A stretch of DNA of 5,469 bases from Pseudomonadota bacterium (lineage in GTDB: Bacteria; Pseudomonadota; Alphaproteobacteria; Rickettsiales; Midichloriaceae), in assembly GCA_027621485.1 (NCBI GenBank), contig JAQCBG010000045.1, positions 1-5,469 on the forward strand, written 5' to 3'. The notes beneath the pieces were generated by a model. That model did no database searches and had not been told where the DNA came from. It worked only from the letters and a program-made list of their open reading frames with translations. The stretch's first letter is position 1; each line of letters begins with the position of its first letter. A program made the position numbers and the translations under genes. This document shows, one piece after another, positions 1 through 5,469 of the stretch.

Positions 1-65
1 TGATATAGAGCGCCCCTTACAAAGGCATACATAGCTTCATTAAATAATTTACTATAATCTATCAT
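1..65 (-). CDS. Probable SspB-like ClpXP adaptor, N-terminal fragment
   Basis: The minus strand has an open frame starting with ATG at 65-63 and running off the left window edge. It encodes MIDYSKLFNEAMYAFVRGAL plus a tyrosine (21 complete residues). The spacing Y-x3-L/F-x2-E-A-M-x3-V-x2-A-L matches what I recall of the start of alphaproteobacterial SspB proteins (the former DUF1321 family), where a short tail precedes a helix of the type 'Y..L..EAL..VV...L'. Proteins of this family deliver ssrA-tagged substrates to the ClpXP protease in the cytoplasm. An AAAGA stretch (minus strand, about 5 bases before the ATG) could be a weak ribosome-binding site. Only the first helix is visible, so the assignment rests on a short similarity from memory. 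A chance open frame of this length is quite possible. The gene would be divergent from ispH. Confidence 0.45.
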   Translation of the reverse strand, partial: MIDYSKLFNEAMYAFVRGALY

Positions 66-175
66 AATATTCTTTGTATATTTATGAGTATAAAATTTAA
101 ATTTTTATAGATGGATATAATTAATGCAGTAGTATAAACACATAAAAAACGCATGAAAAGAGTAAAGACAGATAT
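66..175. promoter_or_regulatory. Divergent intergenic region upstream of ispH
   Basis: This 110-bp, very AT-rich spacer separates the minus-strand SspB-like start from ispH. On the plus strand TATAAT at 116-121 is a perfect -10 consensus match, which would put transcription start near 128 and leave a leader of about 48 nt. No convincing -35 box lies 16-18 bp upstream (the sequence there is AAATTT). On the minus strand TATACT, read from 92 to 87, is a reasonable -10 for the divergent gene. A 14-bp palindrome (92-105) lies between the two -10 boxes. AAAGA at 164-168, 7 bases before the ATG, is the likely ispH ribosome-binding site. Promoter calls in DNA this AT-rich are weak without transcript data. 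Confidence 0.4.
92..105. repeat. 14-bp perfect palindrome AAAATTTAAATTTT
   Basis: The sequence equals its own reverse complement over 14 bases, and the flanking T91/T106 pair does not extend it. It occupies the expected -35 region of the plus-strand TATAAT and abuts the minus-strand TATACT. That is where a dimeric repressor or a nucleoid protein could act on both promoters. It consists only of A and T in a very AT-rich spacer, so chance origin is a serious alternative. Confidence 0.35.
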
Positions 176-179
176 ATGA
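153..179 (+). other. Candidate 8-codon upstream ORF (MKRVKTDI) overlapping the ispH start
   Basis: ATG at 153 opens a frame of eight codons that ends in TGA at 177-179. Stop and ispH start therefore overlap as ATGA, the usual arrangement for translational coupling. The peptide MKRVKTDI resembles no attenuator I know, with no run of a single regulatory amino acid. No clear Shine-Dalgarno sequence precedes this ATG: the upstream bases are an A-rich run ending in CGC. It may be just a by-product of the tandem repeat at this site. Its translation is speculative. Confidence 0.25.
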
Positions 180-194
180 AAAGATTACAGATAT
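153..194 (+). repeat. Imperfect tandem repeat across the ispH start codon
   Basis: Copy 1 (153-175) and copy 2 (176-194) are adjacent. Both start with ATGAAAAGA and end with ACAGATAT. They differ only in the middle: GTAAAG in copy 1 and TT in copy 2. Copy 2 is the first codons of ispH, and copy 1 is the leader carrying the probable ribosome-binding site (AAAGA, 164-168). The pattern looks like a local tandem duplication followed by a small indel. The length difference puts the copy 1 ATG out of frame with ispH. Confidence 0.6.
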
Positions 195-1108
195 TTCTTG
201 CATCCCCAAGGGGTTTTTGCGCTGGAGTCGAAAGAGCAATTACAATAGTTGAAAGAGCACTCAGTGTATACAATCATCCAATATATGTTTATCATGAGAT
301 TGTACACAATAAATATATAGTCAATTCCTTCAAAAAAAGAGGGGTAATTTTTGTAGATAAAATATCTGATATTCCTTTTGGTGCTTTGGTAATATTCTCT
401 GCTCATGGAGTCTCTAATGAGGTAGAAAGATGCGCAAAGGCTCAAAATCTTCAAATAATAGATGCATCTTGTCCACTTGTGAAGAAAGTTCACAGAGAAG
501 CAAAGAATTATTCTGATGCTAAAAAGCAAATAATTTTAGTGGGGCATCCAAATCACCCAGAAGTAGAGGGAACAAAAGGCAGAGTGGAAAATGACATGGT
601 ATATATTGTGCAAAATAAAAATGATGTTAAAGATCTGAATATATCAGAAGATAATGATATTGCGTACATCACACAAACAACTTTGAGTGTAGATGATACG
701 CAGGAGATTATAAAGGAATTGCGCAAAAAATTCCCTAAAATTCAAGGTCCAAGCTCTACAGACATATGTTATGCAACGCAAAACAGACAAAATGCAGTTA
801 AAAAAATTGCTAAAAATATACAAATGTTAATTGTAATTGGATCTGCTAATAGCTCTAATTCAAATAGACTTTGTGATATTGGAAAAAAAATGGGTATTAC
901 ATCGTATCTTATAGAAAATTCTAATGCATTTGATAAGAATTTAATTGGAGATACTAACTCAATTGGTATTACATCTGGTGCATCAGCACCTGAGGTGCTT
1001 GTTCAAGAGTTATTGAATGATCTTCAAAGGCATTTTATTTTAGATATTCAAAATGTGGCTTATAAAGAAGAAAATGTGCATTTTAATATGCCAAAAGAGC
1101 TTTTATAA
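176..1108 (+). CDS. ispH: 4-hydroxy-3-methylbut-2-enyl diphosphate reductase (IspH/LytB)
   Basis: This cytoplasmic iron-sulfur enzyme carries out the last step of the MEP pathway, reducing HMBPP to IPP and DMAPP. The 310-residue product is close to the usual length (E. coli about 316). The three cluster-ligating cysteines are present: C15 in 'SPRGFCAGVERAI', C99 in 'DASCPLVKKVH' and C198 in 'STDICYATQNRQ'. Substrate-site residues also appear in family positions: H44 in 'HEIVHN', H77 in 'SAHGV', H127 and the catalytic-type E129 in 'NHPEVEGT', T168/T169 in 'TQTTLS', and the 'GSANSSNSNRL' and 'ITSGASAPE' loops. The start at ATG 176 gives the family N-terminus and has AAAGA 7 bases upstream. The ATG at 153 is out of frame. 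The gene appears intact and probably leads a two-gene operon with the GST-like gene. Its presence means isoprenoid precursors are made by the cell itself. Confidence 0.97.
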   Translation: MKRLQIFLASPRGFCAGVERAITIVERALSVYNHPIYVYHEIVHNKYIVNSFKKRGVIFVDKISDIPFGALVIFSAHGVSNEVERCAKAQNLQIIDASCPLVKKVHREAKNYSDAKKQIILVGHPNHPEVEGTKGRVENDMVYIVQNKNDVKDLNISEDNDIAYITQTTLSVDDTQEIIKELRKKFPKIQGPSSTDICYATQNRQNAVKKIAKNIQMLIVIGSANSSNSNRLCDIGKKMGITSYLIENSNAFDKNLIGDTNSIGITSGASAPEVLVQELLNDLQRHFILDIQNVAYKEENVHFNMPKELL

Positions 1109-1131
1109 ATTTCTATTCTAAGTTATTGATT

Positions 1132-1836
1132 ATGTGGTTTGTATATCATCATACAATTTGTCCGCTTTCCAGGAAGCTGCGCTTAGTATTGCTAGAAAAA
1201 TCAATTCAATTTTCTCTAAAATCAGAAAATTTTTGGGAAAAGAGGCAGGATTTCTTACATCTTAATCCTAATTCCAGAACTCCTGTAATCATTATTAAGA
1301 ATTCTTTAGAATACAAGTCAGTCAATATAATTTTAAAAGGAAATTTTGCTATTCATGAATATATAGAAGAAGAATTAGAAAATTTACCAAAATTACTACC
1401 AAAAAATAATAGATATTTTGTTCGAGAAATAGTGGAATGGTTTGATTGTTTATTTTATGAAGAAGTGACAAAGCATATTATATATGAAAAAATTATCCCC
1501 GCTATATCTCTTAAGAATGGTATATCTGATTTGTTACCTCCAAATTCTCATAACATAAGAGTTGCAAAGAAACAATTGTTGTATCATATGGATTACATAA
1601 GTTACTTGATTTCTAAAAATCAATATATAGCGGGTGATTATCTTACTCTTGCAGACTATTCGGTTGCATCTCATATATCTATTTTAGATATGATGGGTGA
1701 GATAACATGGTCTTTGCATCCTCAAGTAAAAAATTGGTATAGTTTAATAAAATCAAGGCCAGCTTTGCAAAATGTATTAAAAGATACATTGCCTAATATA
1801 AAGCCTCCATCTTATTATATGAATCCAGATTTTTAA
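1132..1836 (+). CDS. Glutathione S-transferase family protein (CPxS type, alphaproteobacterial)
   Basis: The 234-residue product has two domains. The thioredoxin-like N-domain (about 1-80) carries 'YHHTICPLSRKLRLVLLEK', with a CPLS motif at 10-13 where many GSTs have Ser or Tyr. It continues with 'FLHLNPNSRTPVI', with the cis-proline at P51, and 'FAIHEYIEE' in place of the usual glutathione-binding 'ESxAIxEYL'. The all-helical C-domain has 'YIAGDYLTLADYSVASHIS', the conserved GST helix cap, and ends in 'LPNIKPPSYYMNPDF', a tail I associate with an alphaproteobacterial GST group. A Cys in the active site suggests glutathione-dependent thiol chemistry or a SspA/omega-like role rather than classical conjugation. 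The substrate is unknown. ATG 1132 is preferred over the in-frame TTG at 1126 because it matches the family start. No strong ribosome-binding site is visible. The gene lies 23 bp after ispH and is probably co-transcribed. The stretch around residues 55-72 ('IKNSLEYKSVNIILKGNF') looks a few residues longer than usual before the AI-EY motif. Confidence 0.88.
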   Translation: MWFVYHHTICPLSRKLRLVLLEKSIQFSLKSENFWEKRQDFLHLNPNSRTPVIIIKNSLEYKSVNIILKGNFAIHEYIEEELENLPKLLPKNNRYFVREIVEWFDCLFYEEVTKHIIYEKIIPAISLKNGISDLLPPNSHNIRVAKKQLLYHMDYISYLISKNQYIAGDYLTLADYSVASHISILDMMGEITWSLHPQVKNWYSLIKSRPALQNVLKDTLPNIKPPSYYMNPDF

Positions 1837-1995
1837 TTATTATTGTAAGTTGATATTTAAAATAAGGATTGAAATAAAAAGCCATTGATAATAGCTTAAT
1901 AAGTAAACTCCTTTTGCATGTATAAGATGCTATTTAGATATTGCATTGTGTTATTGAGTTTTAAATTAAAAAGTTAATTTTTAGGTATTTTTTTG
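1837..1995 (+). promoter_or_regulatory. Intergenic region with probable sucB promoter/leader
   Basis: These 159 bp between the GST gene and sucB contain no supportable ORF or RNA gene. TTGCAT at 1941-1946, about 15 bases before TAAATT at 1962-1967, is a poor promoter candidate, and no better one stands out. A weak nested inverted arrangement exists: AAGGA at 1864-1868 with TCCTT at 1909-1913, enclosing AAGC/GCTT. A 4-bp hairpin (GCAT 1916-1919, ATGC 1927-1930) lies further on. Neither is a convincing rho-independent terminator. AGG at 1983-1985, 10 bases before the sucB ATG, is the likely ribosome-binding site. The gap size suggests that sucB starts a new transcription unit. Confidence 0.35.
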
Positions 1996-3249
1996 ATGTC
2001 TAGCGATGTAATTGTTCCTCAGCTTGGCGAATCTGTAACAGAAGCGAGTGTTGCAAAATGGCATAAAAATATAGGAGATCAGGTGGTGATTGATGAACTA
2101 CTTGTAGAGCTTGAGACAGATAAAATTACCGTAGAGGTGAGTGCAGTGCAATCTGGCACTTTAAAAAATATTATGAAGAAAGAGGGGGAGGTTGTTGAAA
2201 TTGGTGCTGTACTTTGTCAAATTGATGAAAGTAATGCATCTTCCAATAGTTCTTCTGATACTACAAATAAGGTAGATGCAATAAATACAAAAGATACACA
2301 AGCTCAAGATACAAGAGGAGCTCATGAAGAAATAAATGAAAATAGTAGCGTTGATCGAGCTATATCTCCTAGCGGTGCAAAAGTTATAAGAGAAAATAAT
2401 TTAAATCCATCTCAAATTAAAGGTACGGGTAGAGATGGTAGAATTACAGAATATGATGCAAAAAGCGCAGTAAATGCTCAGATTGTATCTACTACAAGCT
2501 CTTCAAACGCAGAATCCGCACAATCTAATGATAAAAATTATAATCTTGCTGCGCGTGAGGAAAAAATAAAAATGACAAGACTTCGTCAAACAATTGCAAA
2601 AAGATTAAAAGACTCTCAAAATACAGCCGCAATACTCACGACCTTCAATGAGATTGATATGTCTTTTGTCATTAATATAAGGAAAAAATATCAAGAAAAA
2701 TTCCAAAAGAAATATGGTATTAAGCTTGGCTTTATGTCTTTTTTTGTTAAGGCTGCAATTGAAGCATTGAAAGAAGTAAGAGATTTGAATGCAGAGATAG
2801 ATGGTGAGCATATTATTTATAAAAATTATTACGATATAGGCGTTGCAGTTGGAACAGAGCAGGGTCTTGTTGTGCCAATAATAAGAGATGCAGATTTCAT
2901 GAGCTTTGCAGACATAGAAACAAAGATAGTAGAGCTTGGAAAAAAAGCAAAAGAAGGGAAGCTTAGTATAAATGAAATGAGCGGCGGAACATTTAGCATT
3001 ACAAATGGCGGTATATATGGTTCTATGCTTTCAACTCCAATAATTAACCCACCGCAATCTGGAATACTTGGTATGCATAATATTGTAGAGCGTCCCTTTG
3101 TAGTTTGTGGTGAGATCAAAATCAGGCCTATTATGTATGTTGCTCTGTCTTATGATCATAGAATTGTTGATGGAAAAGGTGCGGTAACTTTTCTTGTGAG
3201 ATTAAAGGAGATGATAGAGAATCCAGAGCGTATAGTGATTGGGATATGA
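1996..3249 (+). CDS. sucB: Dihydrolipoamide succinyltransferase, E2 of 2-oxoglutarate dehydrogenase
   Basis: This is the core acyltransferase of the cytoplasmic 2-oxoglutarate dehydrogenase complex, which passes succinyl from E1 via a lipoyl arm to CoA. The 417-residue product (E. coli about 405) has one lipoyl domain (about 2-77) with lipoyl-lysine K43 in 'ELETDKITVEV'. An Ser/Asn/Asp/Thr-rich linker follows (about 79-120), then a peripheral subunit-binding domain (about 121-159, 'AISPSGAKVIRENNL...GTGRDGRIT') and the catalytic domain (about 190-417). 'LTTFNEIDMSFV', 'GIKLGFMSFFVKAA' and 'STPIINPPQSGILGMHNIVERP' are typical of succinyl- rather than acetyltransferases. The active-site 'SYDHRIVDG' supplies H388 and D392. 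ATG 1996 is chosen over the in-frame TTG 1993 because MSSDVIVPQLGES is the family start. E3 (lpdA) lies one gene downstream; E1 is not in the window. All key residues are intact. The alphaproteobacterial name odhB is equivalent. Confidence 0.96.
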   Translation: MSSDVIVPQLGESVTEASVAKWHKNIGDQVVIDELLVELETDKITVEVSAVQSGTLKNIMKKEGEVVEIGAVLCQIDESNASSNSSSDTTNKVDAINTKDTQAQDTRGAHEEINENSSVDRAISPSGAKVIRENNLNPSQIKGTGRDGRITEYDAKSAVNAQIVSTTSSSNAESAQSNDKNYNLAAREEKIKMTRLRQTIAKRLKDSQNTAAILTTFNEIDMSFVINIRKKYQEKFQKKYGIKLGFMSFFVKAAIEALKEVRDLNAEIDGEHIIYKNYYDIGVAVGTEQGLVVPIIRDADFMSFADIETKIVELGKKAKEGKLSINEMSGGTFSITNGGIYGSMLSTPIINPPQSGILGMHNIVERPFVVCGEIKIRPIMYVALSYDHRIVDGKGAVTFLVRLKEMIENPERIVIGI

Positions 3250-3292
3250 TTTTTTAACTTTTATTCAGCAAGGATATTTGAGAATTTAAATA

Positions 3293-3715
3293 GTGCTGCA
3301 ATTATCAGTAAAGCGTTCTTTTTACTTTGCAATTTGTTTTGGATTTTTTGCGCCCTTTTTGGTAATACATTACATAGAGACGCATGATCAGGAAGCGTTT
3401 TCTGCTTTTATTGCGCAAGAATTTGTTTTTAAGATAATCTCTCTATCTTTGATAACAATACCTTCTTCTTTTATCTTTGCATTTCTTTTGTTGTTATTGA
3501 AATTCAGATGTCCGAATTGTAAAGCATTTTGGAAATATGATTTAGTAGAGAAATTTGTTTTAAGTAGCGCAAAACATCATTATATTATACCTTATTTTAG
3601 AAGAAAAATTATATATACAAAGCAAGAATGTATAGATAAGCTAGAATGTATGAATTGTTCTTACTCTCATAAGAATAAATGTATAAGAAGATCAATAGAT
3701 AAAATTACGGAATGA
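3293..3715 (+). CDS. Small two-TM membrane protein with paired CxxC motifs, function unknown
   Basis: I do not recognise this 140-residue protein. Two hydrophobic segments are visible, about 10-28 ('FYFAICFGFFAPFLVIHYI') and about 47-70 ('ISLSLITIPSSFIFAFLLLLL'), joined by an acidic loop. A basic, soluble C-terminal region follows, with C73-P-N-C76 and C119-M-N-C122. These two CxxC knuckles are about 42 residues apart, as in zinc ribbons. C113 and C130 flank the second. If the basic tail is cytoplasmic, both ends would face the cytoplasm. The GTG at 3293 is the only plausible start near the 5' end: an in-frame TAA sits at 3287-3289, and GAGAA at 3280-3284 is a well-spaced ribosome-binding site. 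The gene begins 43 bp after sucB and overlaps lpdA by ATGA, so it belongs to that operon. It could be a dehydrogenase accessory or simply a passenger. Its base composition resembles its neighbours. Confidence 0.78.
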   Translation: MLQLSVKRSFYFAICFGFFAPFLVIHYIETHDQEAFSAFIAQEFVFKIISLSLITIPSSFIFAFLLLLLKFRCPNCKAFWKYDLVEKFVLSSAKHHYIIPYFRRKIIYTKQECIDKLECMNCSYSHKNKCIRRSIDKITE

Positions 3716-5124
3716 AAAAATTTGATGTTGCTGTGATTGGCGCTGGACCTGGTGGATATGTTGCTGCTATAAAGCTTGCTCAGCTTGGCATTGAAAAAGT
3801 TGCATGCATAGATAATAGTAACTTACTTGGGGGTACTTGTTTAAATGTTGGTTGCATACCTTCAAAGTCGCTCCTCTATTCATCTCATAAATACTCAGAT
3901 GCTTTATCTCATTTTAAAGAGCATGGAATTGAATTTGATAACATAAAATTATCTCTTTCAAATATGATGAAGCGCAAAGGTAATATTGTGCAGAGTCTTG
4001 GTAATGGTATTGAGTTTTTATTTAAGAAAAATAAAATCACTAGATTTCAAGGTAAAGCATCATTTATATCTAATTCTGAATTGCAAATTATTGATAAGCA
4101 AGATGCGATAGAAAGTATTTATGCTGAAAAAATTATTATCGCCACAGGTTCTTCTCCTATTTTGCCAGATGGAATAAATGCTGATGAAAAGCAAATTGTC
4201 ACATCAACTGGCGCCCTTTCTTTGGAGCGTGTACCAGATAAAATGATTGTACTTGGAGGCGGTGTTGTAGGTCTTGAAATGGCATCTATTTGGTCTAGAC
4301 TTGGCGCAAAAGTGCATGTGATTGAATATTCAGATAGGATACTTGCATCAGGAGATACTGATATATCAAAAGAAGCAGAAAAAATTTTCAAAGGTCAAGG
4401 TATAGAATTTATACTCTCTCATAAGTTGCTCTCTGCTTATGTAGGGGCTACAGGTAAAGTGCAGCTGAAAGTTGAATGCGCTTCTTCCAATAAAAAAACA
4501 ATTATGGAGTGTGATGTTTTGTTATCTTCTATCGGCAGAGCGCCAAATACAAAAGATTTGCTGCTTGAAAATGTAGGTGTGCAGTTAGATGATAGAGGAA
4601 GAATAATAACAAATAATAATTTTCAAACAAATATAGAAAATATTTTTGCTATAGGAGATGTAAAAGATGGCATGATGCTTGCACATAAAGCTTCTGAAGA
4701 AGGTGTTGCTGTTGCGCAAGTAATAAGTGGGCAAAAACCGCATATAGATTATAATAAAATTCCATCTGTTGTATATACCACCCCAGAAATTGCAAGCGTT
4801 GGATATAGCGAAGATCAATTAAAAAAACTTGGTAAGAAGTACAATATAGCTAAATTTCCATTTGCCGCAAACAGCAGAGCTAAAACAATGGGATCTACTT
4901 ATGGGTTTGTTAAATTGCTTTCATGTAAAGAAAGTAATGCAATACTTGGCGGGCATATTATTTCTGAAAATGCAGGTGATTTAATGGCAGAGCTCGTTGT
5001 TGCTATGGAATTTAGGGCATCTGCAGGAGATTTGGCAATGATTAGTCATTCACATCCATCTTTATCTGAAGCAGTAAAAGAGGCGGCAATGTTATTAGAT
5101 TGCGGCAAAGCTCTACACATATAG
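3712..5124 (+). CDS. lpdA: Dihydrolipoamide dehydrogenase (E3)
   Basis: This homodimeric FAD enzyme reoxidises the dihydrolipoyl arm of 2-oxo acid dehydrogenase complexes, passing electrons to NAD+. The 470-residue product has the family length. In order it shows the FAD dinucleotide fold 'GAGPGGYVAA' (10-19), the redox disulfide C43/C48 in 'GGTCLNVGCIPSK', the 'ATGSSP' motif (144-149), the NAD fold 'LGGGVVGLE' (181-189) ending in E205, as expected for NAD rather than NADP, 'SIGRAPNT' (273-280), and the second FAD motif 'IFAIGD' with D316. The C-terminal dimer-interface dyad is H448/E453 in 'HSHPSLSEAV'. ATG 3712 overlaps the upstream stop (ATGA) and has no good ribosome-binding site of its own, which suggests translational coupling to the small membrane protein. 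Linkage to sucB suggests service in 2-oxoglutarate dehydrogenase, although E3 is often shared with pyruvate dehydrogenase. Confidence 0.97.
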   Translation: MKKFDVAVIGAGPGGYVAAIKLAQLGIEKVACIDNSNLLGGTCLNVGCIPSKSLLYSSHKYSDALSHFKEHGIEFDNIKLSLSNMMKRKGNIVQSLGNGIEFLFKKNKITRFQGKASFISNSELQIIDKQDAIESIYAEKIIIATGSSPILPDGINADEKQIVTSTGALSLERVPDKMIVLGGGVVGLEMASIWSRLGAKVHVIEYSDRILASGDTDISKEAEKIFKGQGIEFILSHKLLSAYVGATGKVQLKVECASSNKKTIMECDVLLSSIGRAPNTKDLLLENVGVQLDDRGRIITNNNFQTNIENIFAIGDVKDGMMLAHKASEEGVAVAQVISGQKPHIDYNKIPSVVYTTPEIASVGYSEDQLKKLGKKYNIAKFPFAANSRAKTMGSTYGFVKLLSCKESNAILGGHIISENAGDLMAELVVAMEFRASAGDLAMISHSHPSLSEAVKEAAMLLDCGKALHI

Positions 5125-5185
5125 AAAATCTTCGTATTTATTGATGTTACAAGAAAAGGCTGTATTTATTTCTAGCAAATAATAA

Positions 5186-5257
5186 GTTACTTTAGAGTAT
5201 TTTTATGCGCCTTTTTACATTTCAAGAGCATTATAAAGAGTTACGCTTTAGAGTATT
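5186..5257 (+). repeat. Short imperfect direct repeat flanking the tatC start codon
   Basis: GTTAC followed directly by TTTAGAGTATT occurs at 5186-5201. The same two blocks, separated by an extra GC, recur at 5240-5257. The first copy supplies the likely tatC ribosome-binding site (AGAG, 5194-5197, 7 bases before ATG 5205). The second encodes the conserved TatC 'ELRFRV' segment, so it is constrained by protein function. The remaining spacer after lpdA (5125-5185) shows no convincing terminator hairpin: only a weak AGAAA/TTTCT pairing, with no T-tract directly after it. Confidence 0.5.
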
Positions 5258-5469
5258 GATATCTCTTGCGTTTTATATATTGTGCGTTGCAATAGCATTT
5301 ACTTTTGCGAGTGAATTATTAGATTTTTTAATAAAGCCTTTAGCAAAACTCCTGCAGCATGAGTATGCGGAAGATATAAAGCATAAATTAATATTTACTA
5401 GTATGGCAGAGGGGTTTTTTGCTGAATTCAAGCTTTGCACTCATGTTGCTTTTCTTATAAGTATTCCAT
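5205..5469 (+). CDS. tatC: Sec-independent protein translocase TatC, N-terminal fragment
   Basis: TatC is the inner-membrane receptor that binds twin-arginine signal peptides and, with TatA/TatB, exports folded proteins. The window holds the first 88 codons plus one base, and the frame is open to the edge. The cytoplasmic start 'TFQEHYKELRFR' matches the family 'H-L-x-ELRxR' signature, with E12, R14 and R16 where E. coli has E15, R17 and R19. It is followed by TM1 (about 17-35) and the periplasmic loop with 'LIKPL' and 'LIFTSMAEGFFAEFKL', the expected stretch before TM2, which ends here at 'FLISIP'. ATG 5205 follows AGAG by 7 bases, and an in-frame TAG at 5193-5195 excludes an upstream start. 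The gap to lpdA is 80 bp, so read-through from the sucB cluster is possible. No tatA or tatB lies directly upstream. Confidence 0.93.
   Translation, partial: MRLFTFQEHYKELRFRVLISLAFYILCVAIAFTFASELLDFLIKPLAKLLQHEYAEDIKHKLIFTSMAEGFFAEFKLCTHVAFLISIP

Noticed and set aside
185..529. Antisense open frame of 114 codons inside ispH
   Set aside because: It lies entirely opposite a gene with all family residues intact. Its translation is low-complexity and shows no recognisable domain, so it is a frame shadow.
1864..1930. Possible riboswitch or terminator structure between the GST gene and sucB
   Set aside because: The pairings are only 4-5 bp with long AT loops and no T-tract directly after a GC-rich stem. 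They match no riboswitch class I recognise.
1993..1998. TTG at 1993 as the sucB start
   Set aside because: It adds one residue before the ATG at 1996, which matches the family N-terminus and has an AGG at acceptable distance.
2605..3119. Two minus-strand open frames opposite sucB
   Set aside because: Both overlap the conserved catalytic domain of SucB. They have no family resemblance and no independent ribosome-binding signal that I can see.
4119..4818. Two minus-strand open frames opposite lpdA
   Set aside because: They are shadows of the strongly conserved LpdA NAD and FAD domains, with no independent support.
5150..5175. Possible terminator after lpdA (AGAAA/TTTCT)
   Set aside because: A 5-bp AT stem with a 12-base loop and no following U-run does not support a terminator call.
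1..5469. A new defence, mobile or biosynthetic system in this window
   Set aside because: Every sizeable plus-strand gene but one belongs to a familiar, intact family. No transposase, integrase, tRNA, attachment site or array is visible, so only the 140-aa membrane protein remains unexplained.

Overview
The window looks like an ordinary housekeeping stretch from an AT-rich alphaproteobacterium, probably an intracellular or otherwise genome-reduced lineage of the Rickettsiales/Holosporales type. This placement is an inference from four things: the strong A+T bias, the compact same-strand genes, the alphaproteobacterial character of the glutathione-S-transferase-like protein (its C-terminal 'KPPSYYMNPDF' ending), and a probable SspB-alpha-type start on the opposite strand. 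An intact ispH implies a MEP isoprenoid pathway, which argues against the genus Rickettsia itself, where that pathway is missing. It fits other Rickettsiales-like groups. I cannot name a species.

Layout. Positions 1-65 (minus strand) hold the first 21 codons of a probable SspB-like ClpXP adaptor. A 110-bp divergent intergenic region follows, with candidate -10 boxes for both directions and a 14-bp palindrome between them. On the plus strand, ispH (176-1108) and a GST-family protein (1132-1836) are 23 bp apart and probably co-transcribed. A gene-free stretch of about 160 bp precedes a second cluster. That cluster contains sucB/odhB (E2 of 2-oxoglutarate dehydrogenase, 1996-3249), an unrecognised small membrane protein with paired CxxC motifs (3293-3715, GTG start), and lpdA (E3, 3712-5124). 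The membrane-protein gene overlaps lpdA by ATGA. After 80 bp, the 5' end of tatC (5205 to the window edge) begins.

How the genes work together. SucB and LpdA are two of the three components of the 2-oxoglutarate dehydrogenase complex. The E1 gene (sucA/odhA) is not in the window. IspH performs the last step of the MEP pathway, and TatC is the core receptor of twin-arginine export. I see no mobile element, CRISPR array, RNA gene or obvious new multi-gene system. The items most worth a second look are the small two-TM zinc-ribbon-like protein wedged between E2 and E3 and translationally coupled to E3, and two short imperfect direct repeats that each span a translation-initiation region (ispH and tatC). 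The ispH repeat creates an 8-codon upstream ORF whose stop overlaps the ispH start.
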